The notes under the pieces are model-generated. The model was given only the letters and a program-made list of their open reading frames with translations, made no database searches and was not told the origin of the DNA. Positions 34,069 to 37,466 of a stretch of DNA of 37,466 nucleotides are shown here, piece by piece. The number at the start of each line of letters is the position of its first letter. Positions within the stretch are counted from its first letter, which is position 1. The DNA lies in the NCBI GenBank assembly GCA_902761635.1, contig CACWLG010000044.1, positions 1 through 37,466 on the forward strand, in the 5' to 3' direction. The stretch comes from Oscillospiraceae bacterium. Lineage in GTDB: Bacteria > Bacillota > Clostridia > Oscillospirales > Oscillospiraceae. The position numbers and the translations under genes are program-made.

Positions 34069-34384
34069 AATTGCGGTAATAGGAAGCCGCGACACGGTCA
34101 TGGGCTTCAAGGCCCTGGGGCTGGACACCTTCCCCGCCGAGACCCCCGGCGAAGCCGGCAAGCTTCTCCGGCAGCTCACCCGTGAGAGTGAGGCGGAGTA
34201 CGCCATCATCTACATTGAGGAGAACTTTGCCGCACAGATCCAGAACGAGATCGACCGCTTCAAGGACAGCCCCAGTCCCGCCATCATCCTGATCCCGGGC
34301 CGCGAGGGCAGCATCGGTCTCGGCCTGCAGGCCCTGCACGACGCGGTGGAGCGCGCCGTCGGCACAAACATTCTGGGAGATTAA
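34061..34384 (+). CDS. ntpG: V-type ATPase subunit F
   Basis: A 107-residue subunit of the central stalk with a Rossmann-like fold. The opening MLKIAVIGSRDTVMGFKALG is characteristic, followed by EYAIIYIEENFA and SPAIILIPGREGSIGLGL. ATG 34061 fits the family start; GTG 34052, three codons earlier, is closer to the GGAAAGG sequence and could be used instead. Overlaps ntpC, so translation is coupled. Confidence 0.92.
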   Translation: MLKIAVIGSRDTVMGFKALGLDTFPAETPGEAGKLLRQLTRESEAEYAIIYIEENFAAQIQNEIDRFKDSPSPAIILIPGREGSIGLGLQALHDAVERAVGTNILGD

Positions 34385-34449
34385 GCCTCCCTCGCATACA
34401 AAATTCCCGCTCTTGCCTTTTTCGGGCACAGAGCGGAAGGAGGAAAGTA

Positions 34450-36219
34450 ATGAGCGGAACAATTACCAAGGTATCCGGACCGCTTGTCGTGGCCGAGGGC
34501 CTGGCGGACGCCAATGTCTCCGACGTTGTGCGCGTGGGCTCTCAGCGCCTGATCGGCGAGATCCTGAATATGACCGGCGACACCGCCTCCATCCAGGTCT
34601 ACGAAGAGACCTCCGGCCTGGGGCCCGGCGCCGTGGTCACCACCACCGGTATGCCCATGTCCGTGGAACTCGGACCCGGCATGCTGGACAATATCTATGA
34701 CGGCATTCAGCGTCCGCTGCCCGAGATGCGCGCCCTCACCGGCGACTGCATCACGAGGGGCACCGACGTGCCTGCCCTGAACCATGAAAAGAAATGGACC
34801 TTCGTCCCGGTCGCAAAGCCCGGCGCAAAGGTCGTCCCCGGCGACGTGCTGGGCACCGTCCAGGAGACCAGCGCCATCCTCCACAAGATCATGGTCCCAA
34901 ACGGCATCTCCGGCGAGGTCACCTGGGTCATCAAGCAGGGTGAATACACGGTTGATGAGACCGTTGCCAAGGTCAGGACCGACAAGGGCGAGCAGGCGCT
35001 CACCATGGTGCAGCGCTGGCCCGTGCGTATCCAGCGCCCCTACGCCAGAAAGTTTGTCCCGGCGCGGCCCATGAACTCCGGCCAGCGCATCATCGACACA
35101 CTCTTCCCCATCGCCAAGGGCGGCACCGCGGCTGTCCCCGGCCCCTTCGGCTCGGGCAAGACCGTTGTGCAGCACCAGCTTGCCAAGTGGTCGGACGTGG
35201 ACATTGTGGTCTACATCGGCTGCGGCGAGCGCGGCAATGAGATGACCGACGTTCTGATGGAGTTCCCCGAGCTCAAAGACCCCAGAAACGGCGAGCCGCT
35301 GATGAAGCGCACCGTTCTGATCGCCAACACCTCCGACATGCCCGTGGCGGCCCGTGAAGCCTCCATCTACACCGGCATCACCATCGCCGAGTACTTCCGT
35401 GACATGGGCTACGATGTGGCCGTCCTGGCCGACTCTACCTCCCGCTGGGCCGAGGCTCTGCGTGAGATGTCCGGCCGTCTGGAGGAAATGCCCGGTGAAG
35501 AGGGCTACCCCGCCTATCTCGCCTCGCGTCTTGCCCAGTTCTATGAGCGCGCCGGCGTCGTGCAGTGCATGGGCTCTGAGGAGCGGCGCGGCTCCGTCAC
35601 CGCCATCGGCGCGGTGTCGCCTCCGGGCGGCGATATTTCCGAGCCGGTCTCCCAGGCCACCATGCGTATTGTCAAGGTGTTCTGGGCGCTGGACTCCAGC
35701 CTCGCCTATGCCCGCCACTTCCCCGCCATCAACTGGCTGACCTCCTACTCGCTGTACATGGACACCCTCAAAGGCTGGTACGGCGAACAGTTCGGCCCCA
35801 AGTACATGCAGAACCGCGAGAAGGCCATGCACATCCTCCAGGAGGAGAGTGAGCTGCAGGAAATCGTGCGCCTGGTCGGCCAGGACGCGCTGAGCCCCAA
35901 CGACCGCCTCACCATGGAGACCGCCAAGATGATCCGCGAGGACTTTCTGCAGCAGAACGCCTTTGTGGACGAGGACGCTTTCTCCTCCTACGCCAAGCAG
36001 TACAGGCTTCTGGACATGGTGCTGGAGTACGACCTGGCCTGCCGCGAGGCGCTGGATAAGCACGCCAATATTGAAGGTCTCTTTGCCATCGACGCCCGTG
36101 AGAAGATCGGCCGCGCCAAGATGGCCCCAGCCGACCGCTTCGGCGCCGATTATGACGCCATTATCGCCGAGATGAGACAGCAGATCGAGGCCGTTGTCGC
36201 CGGAGGTGAGGAAGAATGA
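34450..36219 (+). CDS. ntpA: V-type ATPase catalytic subunit A
   Basis: The 589-residue catalytic subunit. The beta-barrel N-domain starts [20 protein letters not shown]; the bulge domain typical of V/A-type A subunits lies near 115-185 ([14 protein letters not shown], then [14 protein letters not shown]). The P-loop is GPFGSGKT near residue 232, with the catalytic Glu in [14 protein letters not shown] and Walker B in [19 protein letters not shown]. The C-terminal helical domain ends in a charged tail. ATG 34450 has AAGGAGG. Its stop overlaps the start of ntpB (ATGA), coupling A and B, which are needed in equal amounts. Confidence 0.97.
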   Translation: MSGTITKVSGPLVVAEGLADANVSDVVRVGSQRLIGEILNMTGDTASIQVYEETSGLGPGAVVTTTGMPMSVELGPGMLDNIYDGIQRPLPEMRALTGDCITRGTDVPALNHEKKWTFVPVAKPGAKVVPGDVLGTVQETSAILHKIMVPNGISGEVTWVIKQGEYTVDETVAKVRTDKGEQALTMVQRWPVRIQRPYARKFVPARPMNSGQRIIDTLFPIAKGGTAAVPGPFGSGKTVVQHQLAKWSDVDIVVYIGCGERGNEMTDVLMEFPELKDPRNGEPLMKRTVLIANTSDMPVAAREASIYTGITIAEYFRDMGYDVAVLADSTSRWAEALREMSGRLEEMPGEEGYPAYLASRLAQFYERAGVVQCMGSEERRGSVTAIGAVSPPGGDISEPVSQATMRIVKVFWALDSSLAYARHFPAINWLTSYSLYMDTLKGWYGEQFGPKYMQNREKAMHILQEESELQEIVRLVGQDALSPNDRLTMETAKMIREDFLQQNAFVDEDAFSSYAKQYRLLDMVLEYDLACREALDKHANIEGLFAIDAREKIGRAKMAPADRFGADYDAIIAEMRQQIEAVVAGGEEE

Positions 36220-37466
36220 TCAAAGAATACAAAACCATCCGTGAGATCGCAAGCCCTCTGATGGTGGTCGAAAATGTCGAGGGCGTCACCTATGACGAGC
36301 TGGGCGAGATCGAGCTGCCGAACGGGGAGCTCCGGCGCTGCAAGGTGCTGGAGGTCGAGGGCAGCCGCGCCGTCGTACAGCTCTTCGAGTCCGCCCAGGG
36401 CATCAACCTCGCCGAGTCGAAGGTGCGCTTCCTGGGCCATCCCCAGCAGCTCGCCGTGAGCGAGGACATGCTGGGCCGTGTCTTCAACGGCATGGGCCAG
36501 CCCATCGACGGCGGCCCCGCTATTCTGGCCGACGCCCACATGGATATCAACGGCCTGCCCATGAACCCCGCAGCCCGCGCCTACCCCGCCGAGTTTATCC
36601 AGACCGGCGTCTCCACCATCGACGGCCTGAACACCCTGGTACGCGGCCAGAAGCTGCCGATCTTCTCCGGCTCCGGCCTGCCCCACGCGGCGCTGGCCGC
36701 CCAGATCGCCCGCCAGGCCAAGGTGCTGGGCGACAACGAGACCTTCGCCGTCGTCTTCGCCGCCATCGGCATCACCTTTGAGGAGTCCGAATACTTCATC
36801 AACGACTTCCGCCGCACCGGTGCCATCGACCGCACCGTCGTCTTCTCCAACCTCGCAAACGACCCCGCGGTCGAGCGTATCGCCACCCCGCGCATGGCCC
36901 TGACCGCCGCAGAGTATCTGGCCTTTGAGAAGGACATGCACGTGCTGGTCATCCTGACCGACATCACCAACTACGCCGAAGCCCTGCGTGAGATCTCTGC
37001 CGCGAAGAAAGAGGTCCCGGGCCGCCGCGGCTACCCCGGCTACATGTACACCGACCTTGCCACTATGTACGAGCGCGCAGGCCGCCGCATCGGACACAAG
37101 GGCTCGATCACCATGATCCCGATCCTCACCATGCCCGAGGACGACAAGACCCACCCCATCCCCGACCTCACCGGCTACATCACCGAGGGTCAGATCATCC
37201 TGAGCCGCGAGCTGCACCGCAAGGGCATCGTGCCCCCGGTGAACGTGCTGCCCTCTCTGAGCCGTCTGAAGGACAAGGGCATCGGCGAAGGCAAGACCCG
37301 CGAGGACCACGCCGGCACCATGAACCAGCTCTTCGCCGCCTATTCCCGCGGCAAGGACGCCAAGGAGCTCATGACCATCCTGGGCGAGGCCGCGCTTTCT
37401 GAGGACGACAAGCTCTTCGCCAAGTTTGCCGAGGAGTTTGAGAAGGTCTATGTCAGCCAGGGCAAC
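36216..37466 (+). CDS. ntpB: V-type ATPase subunit B (partial, cut by window end)
   Basis: The nucleotide-binding but non-catalytic partner of subunit A; 417 residues are present, about 40-50 short of full length. Landmarks: [20 protein letters not shown] at the start, [15 protein letters not shown], the degenerate P-loop [51 protein letters not shown], and [18 protein letters not shown]. The frame has no stop before the window edge. ntpD is expected next. Confidence 0.96.
   Translation, partial: MIKEYKTIREIASPLMVVENVEGVTYDELGEIELPNGELRRCKVLEVEGSRAVVQLFESAQGINLAESKVRFLGHPQQLAVSEDMLGRVFNGMGQPIDGGPAILADAHMDINGLPMNPAARAYPAEFIQTGVSTIDGLNTLVRGQKLPIFSGSGLPHAALAAQIARQAKVLGDNETFAVVFAAIGITFEESEYFINDFRRTGAIDRTVVFSNLANDPAVERIATPRMALTAAEYLAFEKDMHVLVILTDITNYAEALREISAAKKEVPGRRGYPGYMYTDLATMYERAGRRIGHKGSITMIPILTMPEDDKTHPIPDLTGYITEGQIILSRELHRKGIVPPVNVLPSLSRLKDKGIGEGKTREDHAGTMNQLFAAYSRGKDAKELMTILGEAALSEDDKLFAKFAEEFEKVYVSQGN

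Overview
The window looks like the chromosome of an anaerobic, endospore-forming, high-GC member of the class Clostridia, most likely in or near the Oscillospiraceae. This rests on a GerA/GerC/GerB germinant receptor operon, YpeB, a Na+-type V/A-ATPase operon, DUF4250, an Asp23-DAK2 pair, phosphate acetyltransferase, and exported FMN-binding flavoproteins. No species call is possible from sequence alone.

Layout. Positions 1-490 are a leftward rRNA promoter/leader region: four regularly spaced sigma-A promoters on the minus strand, followed by a leader that reaches the 5' edge of a 16S gene just off the left end. Next, 525-4360 is the germinant receptor operon (gerA-gerC-gerB, rightward), then a 70-residue unknown protein, a convergent MgtC/SapB membrane protein with a structured 5' leader, a YoaK/DUF1275 protein and a DUF4250 protein. 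From 6696 to 14908 lie two large secreted proteins (one with an SPRTG sorting-type tail, one with BspA-like repeats), an Sfp-type phosphopantetheinyl transferase translationally coupled to a DUF4213/DUF364 protein, and a membrane-anchored type-B carboxylesterase. Leftward genes from 19153 to 14963 are an XRE regulator coupled to lepA (broken by two internal deletions), then an Asp23-DAK2 (yloU-yloV) operon. Rightward again come pta and tadA.

The most unusual block is 21157-27157. It encodes a membrane-anchored protein with six tandem FMN-binding domains, followed by a 1257-residue secreted flavoprotein that is an internal duplication of a whole FMN-binding plus fumarate-reductase-like unit (FMN-FAD-FMN-FAD). 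All four active-site residues known from soluble fumarate reductases are kept in both copies. Together they look like an extracytoplasmic flavin wire and a two-headed terminal reductase for anaerobic respiration, substrate unknown.

Downstream is ypeB, whose ribosome-binding site sits in the 3' arm of a perfect 13-bp hairpin. A sporulation-type promoter appears to start inside that hairpin. The right end is a V-type ATPase operon in the Enterococcus ntp order (F-I-K-E-C-G-A-B, B cut by the window end). It is interrupted between ntpI and ntpK by a gene for an unknown secreted protein. The K subunit carries the Na+-ligand residues.
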